Positions 49,250 through 61,983 of a stretch of DNA of 64,000 bases are shown piece by piece. Each line of letters begins with the position of its first letter. The stretch's first letter is position 1. The DNA comes from Piromyces finnis (Eukaryota > Neocallimastigomycota > Neocallimastigomycetes > Neocallimastigales > Neocallimastigaceae): the NCBI GenBank assembly GCA_002104945.1, contig MCFH01000066.1, positions 205,529 to 269,528 of the forward strand, in the 5' to 3' direction. Position numbers and translations under genes: made by a program. Below the pieces are notes generated by a model, which had not been told where the DNA came from, ran no database searches, and worked only from the letters and a program-made list of their open reading frames with translations.

Positions 49250-50504
49250 CATAAAAGAATTTTATCTAGTAATTATTTAAGTGGTAATATTCCATCAGAA
49301 CTTGGAAATTTATTAAATCTAGAAAGCTTGTAATTAAAATTTTATATATAGAATAGCATATTTATTTTATATATTACTGAATATTCATATTTTTATTTTA
49401 ATATGAAATAGAAATTTAGCCGATAATAATCTATCTGGTCCTATACCACTTGAACTTGGAAATTTAAAGCAATTAAAAATTTTGTAAATGAACATTTTAT
49501 TTTATATTATTAATATTTATTATTATATTTTTTATTAATAATTTTAATTTTAATTTGAAATAGAGATTTATCCTATAATAATATAAGTGGTATTATATTG
49601 CCGGAACTTGAGAATTTATCAAAATTAAAAGCTTTGTAACTTTTATTATATTAATATATTTATTATAGCATTATTAATTTCTAACCATTAATTAATTAAT
49701 TAATTAATTAATTATTATTATTATTGTTATTATTATTACATTTGAAATTTGACAGAGATTTATCTAAAAACAATTTAATAGGTTCTATTCCTCCTGAACT
49801 TGGGAATTTATCAAATTTAGAAAAATTGTAATTAAATTTATTAACATAAATATAAAAAGATAAATAAAATAAAACTGCAATAATAATTAAAAAATAATAT
49901 TTTATTTTTTAAACTAAAATGAAATCAGAGATTTATCCAATAATAATTTAACTGGTCCTATTCCACCTGAACTTGGAAAACTAACAAAATTAAAAACCTT
50001 GTAATATATCTTTATTAATTTATCAATAAAAAATACTTTGTCATTAGTATATCTATGATTAATTATTTTTTTTCCTATTTAAACAGAATATTATCAAATA
50101 ATAATTTAAGTGGTTCAATTCCAAAAGAAGTCAAGAAATTAAATATAAAACTGTAATACATTTATTTTCTTTATATAAATTTATTAGAGATATACTTTAT
50201 ATATATAATTTAATAAATACTCATACTCATATTTTTAAATATATTATTAAGGCATACCTCTAATAATCCTTTATTAAAAACAAAAAGTGGTATTAACAAG
50301 ACAGTTTTAATAATCATTTTAATCACGATCGGAATTTCAATTATTATTTCAGTTTTAGTACTTACATATATAAGGGCTAAGAATAGGATCAAAAATGGAA
50401 ATCGAAGAGGAAATAATATGTTAAGTTATTCAACAACAACTTCAACTTCAGTTTCACAACAAAACACCACTCTATGTAGTAAATCAACGAATGATGGCAA
50501 TTGA
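48059..50504 (+). CDS. LRR single-pass membrane protein 1, 12 exons
   Basis: Exons: 48,059-48,231; 48,596-48,658; 48,743-48,814; 48,934-49,005; 49,092-49,163; 49,258-49,329; 49,412-49,483; 49,564-49,635; 49,756-49,827; 49,929-50,000; 50,087-50,152; 50,252-50,504. All introns are phase 2 and GT..AG; the total is 1131 nt (376 aa). Exon 1 gives a signal peptide (cleavage near LAQ) and a Cys cap with DCCQ. Each middle exon encodes one plant-type LRR (IPPELGNLxNLExL). The last exon has a transmembrane helix (TVLIIILITIGISIIISVLVL), a basic stop-transfer and a Ser/Thr-rich tail with SYSTTTSTSVSQQ. Probable type I surface receptor or adhesion protein; no kinase domain. Ligand unknown. Confidence 0.85.
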
Positions 50505-50974
50505 AATTATTCTATTTTTTTTTTTTTTTATTTTACTTTTAATAATAATTATAATACAAAATATTTTCTTTTTCTTTTTTTTTTTTTTTTTTTTGTAATA
50601 AATATATAATATATCAATATCAGTATCAACAACAAAATTTTCAAACTCTGTTTTTGTATTGATTATTTTTATTTAAATCTTACTAAAATGTGTTGTATCG
50701 ACATAAGATTACAATATAGCATTTAAACCAATATCATTCTTGAAAATATATAAAAAATATTTATATATATTTTTATTTTTATATTTATTTTTCCACTTTT
50801 ATATAAATTTTAAATAATAAAATAAAAATAAAATATTGAATGTATAATATAACAAAAAATAAAAAAATATATATATAAAATTTATTTTAAATATTAAAAA
50901 AAAATATATATATTATTAATCCATTTTACCTTTTTTCAAAGGGTAAATTTTAAAAGTTAAAATAGTTTGAGTTT
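50505..50974. other. AT-rich spacer
   Basis: T run at 50,577-50,594 and TATA-rich DNA; no gene seen. It lies between LRR gene 1 and a decayed LRR copy. Confidence 0.5.
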
Positions 50975-51412
50975 ATGAACATTTTTATTTTACTAAACAT
51001 TATTATTATTATTATAATAGTAAAATGTAATTTTGCGCAAAGTAATGCTAATAAAGAATGTATCACAATAAATAAATTATTAATGAAAGATCAATTATTG
51101 TATTGAGGATGGTGTTGAGTGTTCAAATGAAGGTCCTATTACTTTACTTTCATTATGAAAAAAGATATAAATAAAAATAGGAGTATTTTAATTAATATAA
51201 TACTAGGAAATATCTTTTTTTTATAATTATTATATAAAATAAATTCAAAGTGTCTAACTTCAATTGAATAATATTTTTATTAATATCCATTCATTTGTAT
51301 TTAAAAGAAAAGAACTGTCAATAATGAAAATATAAATGAAAATAATAATAATAATACAAGTGAAATAGTATCTTCAGGTCAATATATTACTAAAAATGAT
51401 GATAATTAGTAA
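50975..51412 (+). pseudogene. Decayed LRR gene: first exon and tail only
   Basis: ATG at 50,975 opens a signal peptide and cap like its neighbours (MNIFILLNIII...KCNFAQ, then ECITINKLLMKDQ). A TGA follows near 51,106, and the CC pair of the cap is lost. At 51,303-51,410 a Ser/Asn-rich stretch (NTSEIVSSGQYITKNDDN) ending in TAG looks like a cytoplasmic tail. No LRR exon remains between them. A remnant of an array member that lost its centre. Confidence 0.6.
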
Positions 51413-51772
51413 TGTTTTCATAAATCTTAATAATTAAAAGTTTTATGAGTAAAATAGAAAATATCTATTCTTTTAAGTAAAAACAAATTTTAATTTTTTA
51501 TAAATTTATCGTTATATAAATGTTTCTTTTAAAAATATTATTTTATTAATACAAAGCTTCAAATATTATTATTTAAAGTATTATAATAGAAAGGCGAAAA
51601 TTGCATTTGTAAACATTTTAGCATAAAAAAAATTGGTTTTCCATAACGTTATTTTTTTATTTTCCATAAGATTTACAAAAAATTAGTTTAATTTTGTATA
51701 ATTTATAATGATATTTTATGCTTAATAGTGTAATTAAATCTAAAAACTTTAAATATAATAAATCAAGGAATA
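51413..51772. other. AT-rich spacer
   Basis: No gene, repeat or coding signal seen. Confidence 0.45.
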
Positions 51773-51934
51773 ATGAATATATTTATTTTATTAATTAGTA
51801 TTGATAATAAAATATATTTCAAAGCTGTAATAAAGAGGAACGTATTATTATAAATAAATTTATTAAAAATGAACAATCATATAATCGTTGTTTACAGAGT
51901 ATTGTTTGTTTAAAAGATGATCATATAATAGATA
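51773..51934 (+). pseudogene. Orphan LRR-family first exon, frameshifted
   Basis: Begins MNIFILLIS, then loses frame. The homologous cap resumes as EERIIINKFIKNEQSYNRC...CLKDDHIIDI, with the usual CC pair changed to RC. The expected GT donor after AT is replaced by ATA. No LRR exons follow before the SINE. A second dead member between genes 1 and 2. Confidence 0.65.
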
Positions 51935-52411
51935 TATAATAATTTAATTGTATTAATAAAAGTCATATTTTTAAACTAGATTTTTCTTCTATTTTATGCA
52001 GAATAAAATCTAGCTATTTTTTCTTATTGAACTTTAAAAATGTTTAATAGAATAGGTTATATGTTATATCATTAATTTTATAAATGAAAATACTATTTTA
52101 TTCATAATATTTATTTAAACTTTAAATGGCATTAAGTTTAAGACAAATATATTTAATAATAATTATTCCCTATAAAATTTACGAATGAATGCCTATTTAA
52201 TAAATTAAGAATTTTATACCATAACTTTTTTAAAAAGTTTAAGTATACTTTAATTTTTGTCGGAAGTATAGTCTATGTCTTTATATAAAATTAAAAAGTG
52301 GATACTTATACATATTTATATATATTAGGTTTCATTCTTTATATTCTTTAAATTATTAATATGTATTATCAAATAATTGTCAATAAATTTTTTTTAATAA
52401 AAAAAGAGATT
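51935..52411. other. AT-rich spacer, 5' flank of the SINE
   Basis: No gene seen. Positions 52,250-52,330 resemble the upstream region of LRR gene 3 (about 58,400). It may be the original promoter region of LRR gene 2, now pushed away by the SINE. Confidence 0.45.
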
Positions 52412-52424
52412 TTCTTATTTTATT
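52412..52424. repeat. SINE target-site duplication, left copy
   Basis: TTCTTATTTTATT, identical to 53,019-53,031 on the other side of the SINE. Confidence 0.85.
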
Positions 52425-52956
52425 GTCGTTCCAGTTTTTATCCTGGTTGTTAAGGCGTTTCCTTAGCATACATAAGGCTTCTGGTTCGACCCCGCAGATG
52501 TCAGTGCCTGTGGATTTTCCCACTGGGTTTGCCATGGGTTGGGTTATGATATTCAGGTAAGTATAAATGAACTTTCTAATTTACTACTATGATAATAACA
52601 CTCGTCTAGCCGGCCTGAGAGGGTCTAGTGTACATGGTACATTCCAAATTAGAACTTAATAAGTGGTGACTTAGGCTATGCCAAAAACACATAATATTCC
52701 TTAATCAATTTAAGTGTAAACATTAGGGGGCGGTTGACACGTGATCAAATTGACTATAAGAGGCTTAGCATTGTAGTTGTGAAATATCGTACAACGACAT
52801 GCATCTAATGTACATGGATTAAGTGAGCGTCGAAGCTGAAGAAACAGTATGACAGACCAGGAGGGTCACAACCACCTAGCAATAGGAATGAGCCAACGTT
52901 TCTCTAAGAACCACCATTGGAGCTAACTCTGATCGATGGGAGAAATGCACTCGGAA

Positions 52957-53018
<62 letters not shown>
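52425..53018 (+). mobile_element. tRNA-derived SINE with long poly(A) tail
   Basis: A 535-nt body of near-balanced base composition, followed by about 59 uninterrupted A (52,960-53,018). The head resembles a tRNA: GTTGTTAAGGCG at about 52,446-52,457 (box A/D-loop region, tRNA-Ser/Leu-like), a perfect 5-bp anticodon-type stem CCTTA/TAAGG around a 7-nt loop at 52,461-52,477, and box B GGTTCGACCCC at 52,483-52,493. It is flanked by a perfect 13-bp target-site duplication. It has no ORF, and RNA polymerase III transcription is inferred. Positions 52,825-52,872 resemble the coding region of LINE family 1. The pure tail and perfect duplication imply a recent insertion, so a mobilising LINE was probably active recently. 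Confidence 0.85.
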
Positions 53019-53020
<2 letters not shown>

Positions 53021-53031
53021 CTTATTTTATT
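53019..53031. repeat. SINE target-site duplication, right copy
   Basis: TTCTTATTTTATT directly after the poly(A) tail. It lies only ~77 bp upstream of the ATG of LRR gene 2, so the SINE sits in that gene's proximal promoter or 5' UTR. Confidence 0.85.
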
Positions 53032-53107
53032 TTATTTAATATTTTTATATAAAAGTAAAAAAAGATTATTTTTAATAGTCTTATTTAAAAAAAAAATATT
53101 AATAAAA

Positions 53108-55187
<2,080 letters not shown>

Positions 55188-55522
55188 ATAGTAATATTAT
55201 TATAAAAACTAATAATTAAAAGCTTTAATTCCATATTAATACTAAATTTAAATAAAAAGAAAAGTCAGAAAATGGAAAAAGTGAAAAAAAAATTCTATTT
55301 TTTTTTTTTTTATTATTATTTATATTTTATATTATTTATTTACATTTTATTCATTCTATTATAAATATAAATTTTATTTTATTTTATTTTATTTTATTTT
55401 ATTTTATTTTATTTTATATTTATTATCATTTTACAATTTATTTAAATGCTCTAAAAATAAAATTTTCTTTTGTTATTATTTTTATTATTTTAATATTTAT
55501 TATCATTTTATTTAATATTCCA
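55188..55522. repeat. Intergenic spacer with (TTTTA)n tract
   Basis: Spacer between two converging genes. Positions 55,372-55,416 are about nine TTTTA units. No gene is seen. Confidence 0.7.
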
Positions 55523-56467
55523 TTAATTTTTTTTTAGTTCTTCAATTATTTTAAGACAATCCATATATTCCATTTTAAAGAATTCATAATCATCTTTAAT
55601 ATTTAAATTTTCTTTAGCTAATTTATCTTTTTCTTCATTTAGTTGACTTATTTTTTTTTCAGCTTTTAAGTATTTTTCCTCAAAAATTAATTTTTTGTTT
55701 AATTCTTCTTCCAATTCTAATTTACGCTCTTTAATAAATCCTATTTTCATTTTTAATGAATTGATTTCATCGATTTTAGCTTGATTCTCCATAATTAATT
55801 GATTTACCCTTTCATTGTTTTCATTTTCTCTTTCTTCTAATTTTGAAGCACTTTGCTTAACGGTATTTAACTCTTTATATAATAAAGTTTTTTCATTTAT
55901 ATATTCTTGGTTTTGTTTTATTAATTGATTATTTTCTTTTGAACAATTCTCAGTATCATCATATTTATCATCATATTTATCATCATATTTATCATCATAT
56001 TTATCATCATATTTATTATCATATTTATTATTATAATCTTTTTCTAACTCTAATAAAAGTCTTTTAGAAGATTTTAATTCTTGATTAAGTCTTTGATTTT
56101 CCTTTTCAACACTCTCAATTTTCAATTGAAGGTCTTCATTTTCTTTTTTTATCTCTTCTATATTTTTGTTTTCTTCATTATTTTTATTAAGGCTTATGTC
56201 ATTTAAGAGCTCTCTTAATTTTGTAATTTCATTCTTAAAAATATCCATTTTTTGTTCTAATTCTTTATTACTTCTTCTAACATCATCTAATTGTTTTCTT
56301 TTTTCCTTATATTCTTTAGAGTGTTTATCATTTTCATTTTCAAGTTTTTCAATTATTTCTTTTAATTTATCCCTTTCTTTTAATATCGCATCAAATTGTT
56401 CTCTAATATTTCTTAGTTTATTTTGATTTTTTTTGTTTTCATTGGAACTTTCTTCTTCATAATCCAT
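55523..56467 (-). CDS. Coiled-coil protein, 314 aa, with YDDK repeats
   Basis: Single exon; Glu/Lys/Asn-rich throughout, with heptad Leu/Ile spacing over about residues 15-145 and 175-310, predicting long coiled coils. Residues about 148-171 are a tandem YDDK/YDNK tract (a 12-bp repeat likely to vary in copy number) that breaks the coil. There are no signal peptide, membrane span or recognised domain. Such proteins are usually structural or scaffold factors, and nothing here gives a specific role. It is convergent with LRR gene 2 and interrupts the array of plus-strand LRR genes. Confidence is good that it is coding, low for function. Confidence 0.75.
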   Translation of the reverse strand: MDYEEESSNENKKNQNKLRNIREQFDAILKERDKLKEIIEKLENENDKHSKEYKEKRKQLDDVRRSNKELEQKMDIFKNEITKLRELLNDISLNKNNEENKNIEEIKKENEDLQLKIESVEKENQRLNQELKSSKRLLLELEKDYNNKYDNKYDDKYDDKYDDKYDDKYDDTENCSKENNQLIKQNQEYINEKTLLYKELNTVKQSASKLEERENENNERVNQLIMENQAKIDEINSLKMKIGFIKERKLELEEELNKKLIFEEKYLKAEKKISQLNEEKDKLAKENLNIKDDYEFFKMEYMDCLKIIEELKKN

Positions 56468-58625
56468 TTTTTTGAATTACTTTTTTTTTGTCAATTAATA
56501 TTATTGATAAAGAAAAGATAGAAAAAGCGAATTTTTCTTGTTTTTTTTAGAAAGAGTTCCATTAAATATGTCTTTTGAATAAGTTAATTTTATTGGTTGA
56601 AAAGCTTCCTTTTTTTTATTAACATATAATTTGGACATTTAAAATTTTAATTTTAATTATAAAAATATTCCTATTTTTATTTAGATATAAAGAATAGTGT
56701 GGTGGTAGAAGTTTTAAATAATAGTCACAATCTCGTAAAAGAAGAGGGTAATGAATATAAAAATAATAAAATAGCAAATAATTAATATTATTTTCAAAAG
56801 ATATTATTATAAATGATGATCTATTAATACTATTTGAATTATATAACTCTTTTTTTTTTTTGCTCATTAGATATTTAATATTATTTAAATGAAAAACATA
56901 GATATTTCTATATTTTTATTGTATAATTAATAGGCTATAATTATATTTTTACAGCTATTTTTAACAAATAATATAAAAAAAGAAAAGAATATTTATATTT
57001 TGAATAGCTTTTATTTATATGAAATATTTTGTTGAATATTAATAAGTATTCATATATTTTATAGGTTTTTAATCTACCAATCTATTCATAGTATTAATGC
57101 TTAATTAACTTTTTGATATTCAGATTTCATTTTACATTAGTCTTTAATCCTAATCAAAAGTAAAACATCTTTTAATGCTCATCTTATTAAATTATTATAA
57201 TATAAATTTTATAATAGAGAGAGGATTAATAGATTTTAAATATAACATAATTAAAGCAATTCATTGTATCGGAAATAATATATAAATGATGGCTAGTCAA
57301 AATAAAGTAATAAGTAAACCTCTTTGTATTAACTATAGAAATCATAAAGATAAAAAAATAATAAAATTAAAATTAGAATATATTATAAAAAAAAGGATAT
57401 GGTTAAATAGTTAAAGTACTTTAAAATAAAGTTTGGAGAAATAAAACAAGATTTAATGAATAAAAAATAGTAATTAAATATGTATGCTTTCATTCTAAAC
57501 TTTTTTCATAATAAATTTAATATCCTTATGAAGTAACACCCTTTACTTTTTCTTTTTTTTTTTTTTTTATAAAAATGATATAAATTAAAATCAATGGTTC
57601 ACATTTTAATATTTGAAAAGTTTTTATTTAATCATCAAAGTTAGCTTATTCCAAAAAGACCTTTATTACTGTTGTGTAACATTGGAAAAAAAAATAACAA
57701 CTTTTTTATATTAGTTTTATAACAAAGAGTGTCAGAGTATTTGAAATAAATATCAAATATATTGAAATATGTTGTAACAAATTAAATGTATAATCTACAT
57801 TTTAAATATATAAATATACGCAATGTGTATTAGTAACTTTGGAACTTACAAAGTTAACTCTTAATAATAACACAAGTATTAATAAAGCAATGCTATAATA
57901 ATATCAAACCTTTGATTAATAAGTGTATTAGTTATTTATTTATTCATTTACTTGTAATAATATATTTATTTATAATAATATAATTATATTCATTTAATTA
58001 TAAATATAGCATTTTATTGGAATTATTGGTAACCCTTTTTTGGAATATTCTTTTAAAAAATATAATTTTAACTAGTGAACTAATCATTAAATATGGTTGA
58101 CACTATAATCTAAATAAACCTATATTTAATAATAGTAAAAATTAACTATAATTTATTTTATTAATATTTTATAGTGTCAACCATATTCTATGGAATATTT
58201 AAAAGTAATCAGAAAAAAATAATAAAGAAAATATAAAAGTTATACTTTAGTTTCTATACAAATTATTGTTATAAATACTTTTGAAAAAAAAAGTTGATAA
58301 ATAAGTATAATCCATATTTTAACAATTACTATAACTACTTTAAAAAGTTAATAATATTTTCTTTTTTTTTTTCCGAAATAATATATTATCCAAATATATA
58401 ATTATATACCATATAAAATTAAAAATGGATATATAATATTTTTTTAGGGTATATACTTATTTTATTAGTGTACCAAATAACTATCTATAAAATGTCTTTA
58501 GAATTTTTTTTTTTTTTTGGAATCCGATTTTATTTCTTTTTTATACATTTATTTTATTTAATATTCATTATATATAAGTAAAAAAAAATTTAAATAGCTT
58601 CATTTAAAAAAAAATATTAATAAAA
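56468..58625. other. AT-rich intergenic region with a hairpin element
   Basis: Contains the divergent 5' flanks of the coiled-coil gene and LRR gene 3. No coding signal is seen. The only notable structure is the inverted repeat at 58,090-58,187. Positions 58,200-58,290 resemble 61,310-61,390 upstream of LRR gene 4, so promoters were duplicated with the genes. Confidence 0.5.
58090..58187. repeat. 98-bp inverted-repeat element (MITE-like or hairpin)
   Basis: Perfect 19-bp arms, AATATGGTTGACACTATAA at 58,090-58,108 and its reverse complement at 58,169-58,187, enclose a 60-nt AT-rich centre. The arm sequence is not simple A/T repeat, so chance is unlikely. There is no ORF, and no clear target-site duplication. 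Confidence 0.7.
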
Positions 58626-61160
58626 ATGAATATATTTATTTTATTAATTACTATTATTATTACTATAATAAAATGTGTTTCTGCACAAAATTATAATGAA
58701 GAAGAATGTATTAGTGTAAATAAATTATTGCAAAAAGATCAATCCTATAATTGTTGTCAAAGTGTATATATTAGTTGTTCAAATGATGGTCATGTAACTG
58801 ACATGTAATAATTTAATTTTTATACTAATAAACTAATAAAGGTTAAAATATTCTTAAACTAGATTTCTAATTTATGTAGAATATAAAATTCAGTTATTTG
58901 TTTTTTTAAAAAAAGATAAACATAAAATAATTAAATAGTAAATAAAATAAAAAATTTGTATACGATGAAAAAGATAATTTCATTTAAAACCATAAAAATA
59001 TTTATAAAGATAAATCATTTAATATAAATTAATATCATAATAAAATATAGTAATTTTATTATAGTTAATATTCATTACTATTTATATTAATATTTTAAAA
59101 TAAAAAGGAATTCATTAAATAGTTTTATATATAATAATCAATTTGTTTTATGTTTTATATTAAAATAAATTCATTTCTAATTTTTTTTTTGTTAATATTA
59201 TTTCATATCTATTTAAAAAGATATTTTAAAGGTGATTCTTTAAATTCTATACCACCAGAAATTGGAAATTTAACTAATCTAAAAACCATGTATTTATATA
59301 ATACTTATTAAATATTATTTTAAATAAGATAATATAAATTTAAAATTGTATTATTTTAAAATAGATACACAAGAGGTGATACTTTAATTGGCTCTTTACC
59401 ATCTGAACTTGGAAATTTAGCTAATCTTGAATATTTGTAATTTTAAATAATAAATGTTATAATTATATATGTAAAAAATGAATATCACATTTATAATTTT
59501 TTTGGATTTTTTTTTTTTTGAAATAGATATTTTGAGGAAAAGTATTTAAGTGGTTCTTTAAAAAATAACCAAAGAATAAAAGAAATGTGGTATCCTATTA
59601 ATTTATAATTTTATAAAATATAAATACATAAAAAAAATACATAAAACATTATTTTGGAATGCATTTACCATCTGAACTTGGAAATTTAACTAATCTGAAA
59701 GAATTGTAAATGTTTATCTATTATATTATAAAAAAATACCTATTTGCTATTTGTTATTTTATTAATAAAGCTTTTACATTAAAAAAAAGTCATATATATA
59801 ATAGTCAAATAACAGGTTCAATTCCTTCCTCACTCAAAAATCTATCAAAATTAAAAAGATTGTAATTAAAAATGGTTAATCAATAATAATAAGATGAAAT
59901 ATTTATAATTATTAATAATTTATATATATGCATTTTTTAAAAAAAGGCATTTAGCAGGTAAATTAAATGGAAATATACCACCAGAACTCGGAAACTTATC
60001 AAACTTAGAGGAATTGTAATTTAAACTTACATTATTTAATAATATGTTTGTTTTATTTTATATTTATAAATATATTTTAATTAAATATGAAATAGAAATT
60101 TAGCCGACAATCATCTATCTGGTCCTATACCACTTGAACTTGGAAATTTAAAGCAATTAAAAATTTTGTAAACGAACATTTTATTTTATATTATTAATAT
60201 TTATTATTATATTTTTTATTAATAATTTTAATTTTAATTTGAAATAGAGATTTATCCTATAATAATATAAGTGGTATTATATTGCCGGAACTTGAGAATT
60301 TATCTAATTTAACTTATTTGTAATTATTTATTATTTTATTTATATTATTTTTCATTATTATATATATTCATTAATAATAATAATTTTAATTTGGTAGAAA
60401 TTTAACTAGAAATAATTTAATGGGTTCTATTCCTCCTGAACTTGGGAATTTATCAAATTTAGAAAAATTGTAATTAAATTTATTAACATAAATATAAAAA
60501 GATAAATAAAATAAAAATGTAATAATAATTAAAAAATAATATTTTATTTTTTAAACTAAAATGAAATTAGAGATTTATCCAATAATAATTTAACTGGTCC
60601 TATTCCACCTGAACTTGGAAAACTAACAAAATTAAAAACATTGTAATATATCTTTAATAATTTATTAATAAAAATACTTTGTTATTAGTATATCTATGAT
60701 TAATTATTTTTTTTCCTATTTAAACAGAATATTATCAAATAATAATTTAAGTGGTTCAATTCCAAAAGAAGTCAAGAAATTAAATATAAAACTGTAATAC
60801 ATTTATTTTCTTTATATAAATTTATTAGAGATATACTTTATATATATAATTTAATAAATACTCATACTCATATTTTTAAATATATTATTAAGGCATACCT
60901 CTAATAATCCATTATTAAAAACAAAGAGTAATCATAATAATATCAATATTATAATAATTATAATTATTCCAATTGTTGTCTTCATATTATTCATTATTTC
61001 GGCAGTAGTATATGTATATTTGAAAAATAAAAAAAATAGCAACAATTGTGAAAGTGAAAATAGCATTCAAAGTTATTCAACATCTTCACAGCAATATAAA
61101 ACCAATTATAATAACGAAATAGAAAGTGACATTAGAATTAAAGCTAGTAATTATATTTAA
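58626..61160 (+). CDS. LRR single-pass membrane protein 3, about 12 exons, one exon damaged
   Basis: Exons: 58,626-58,804; 59,221-59,289; 59,365-59,436; 59,527-about 59,586; 59,790-59,861; 59,947-60,015; 60,096-60,167; 60,248-60,319; 60,398-60,469; 60,571-60,642; 60,728-60,793; 60,893-61,160. Phase 2 introns; total 1143 nt (380 aa) if exon 4 uses the GTGGTA donor. Signal peptide (VSAQ), Cys cap with NCCQ, LRRs, transmembrane helix (IIPIVVFILFIISAVVYVYL) and tail with QSYSTSSQQYKTNY. Exon 4 is abnormal: its LRR is cut after SGSL by about 100 bp of foreign AT-rich DNA, and the LRR's second half (LPSELGNLTNLKEL) lies orphaned at 59,663-59,708 without an acceptor. The proposed splice keeps the frame but gives a defective repeat. 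Its 3' half is nearly identical to gene 1, introns included. Confidence 0.75.
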
Positions 61161-61983
61161 ATCATTTATTTTATTTCATTTTTTATTAAATATTTTAAAT
61201 TGAAATTTTAATAATAGCTTCCCATAGTCTAGTATTTTATATTGAAGTTAAAAAAATTTGTTATTATTTTATATTTTATTATTTTTAATAGTATATTTAT
61301 AAATATTTAAAATAAAAAAGAAAATATAAAAGATATTTTGGTTTCTACATAGATTGTCATTATACGTTTTTGACGAATCCATAAATTAGTATAATTCATA
61401 TTATTATAATTAAATTTAATAAACACAATTATATAGAACGAATAATACTATCGGTTTTATATATATTTATTTATTTATTTATAAAAATTTGCATATATCA
61501 TAAATACATACAAGTTTTTATTATATATTCAACCTAAATATATTTTATAATAATTATTCCTTAAGGAAATACTTTTTCATAAAATTTAAAGTTAAACACC
61601 ATAACTACTCCAAAAAGTATAATTTTTTTTTCTTTCCTTTTCATTAGCCCTTTTTTTATACTTTAAAAAAGAGATGTTGAAAGTCAACAAATATATTCAT
61701 TATTAATTTTATTACATGATAAATTTGTTGGTTTTGAATAATAATTATTATATAATATTATATAGTATAGATAAAACTATCCATAAACTATTTTTTTTAA
61801 AAAAAAAAAAAAAGTATAAATCTATTTTTATATACCTTTTTTTTCCTTTTTTTCCTTTTACTAAAAATAATTTTAATTTGAAAATAAAACTTTAATTTTT
61901 TTTTTGCTTATTAATAAATAAAAGTTTTTTTTTTTTTTTTTTTTACTTACAAGGAATAGTCGACTATTAAATGACTTAAAAAA
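61161..61983. other. AT-rich spacer
   Basis: No gene seen. Contains a promoter-like region resembling that of LRR gene 3 and T/A homopolymers just upstream of LRR gene 4. Confidence 0.5.

Noticed and set aside
52461-52477. A functional tRNA gene at the SINE head
   Set aside because: No full acceptor stem is seen, the T-arm stem has a mismatch, and the poly(A) tail with target duplication marks a SINE.
56166-56426. Plus-strand 86-codon Ser/Leu/Phe ORF
   Set aside because: Antisense of a coiled-coil gene; Glu/Lys codons read backwards give Phe/Leu/Ser.
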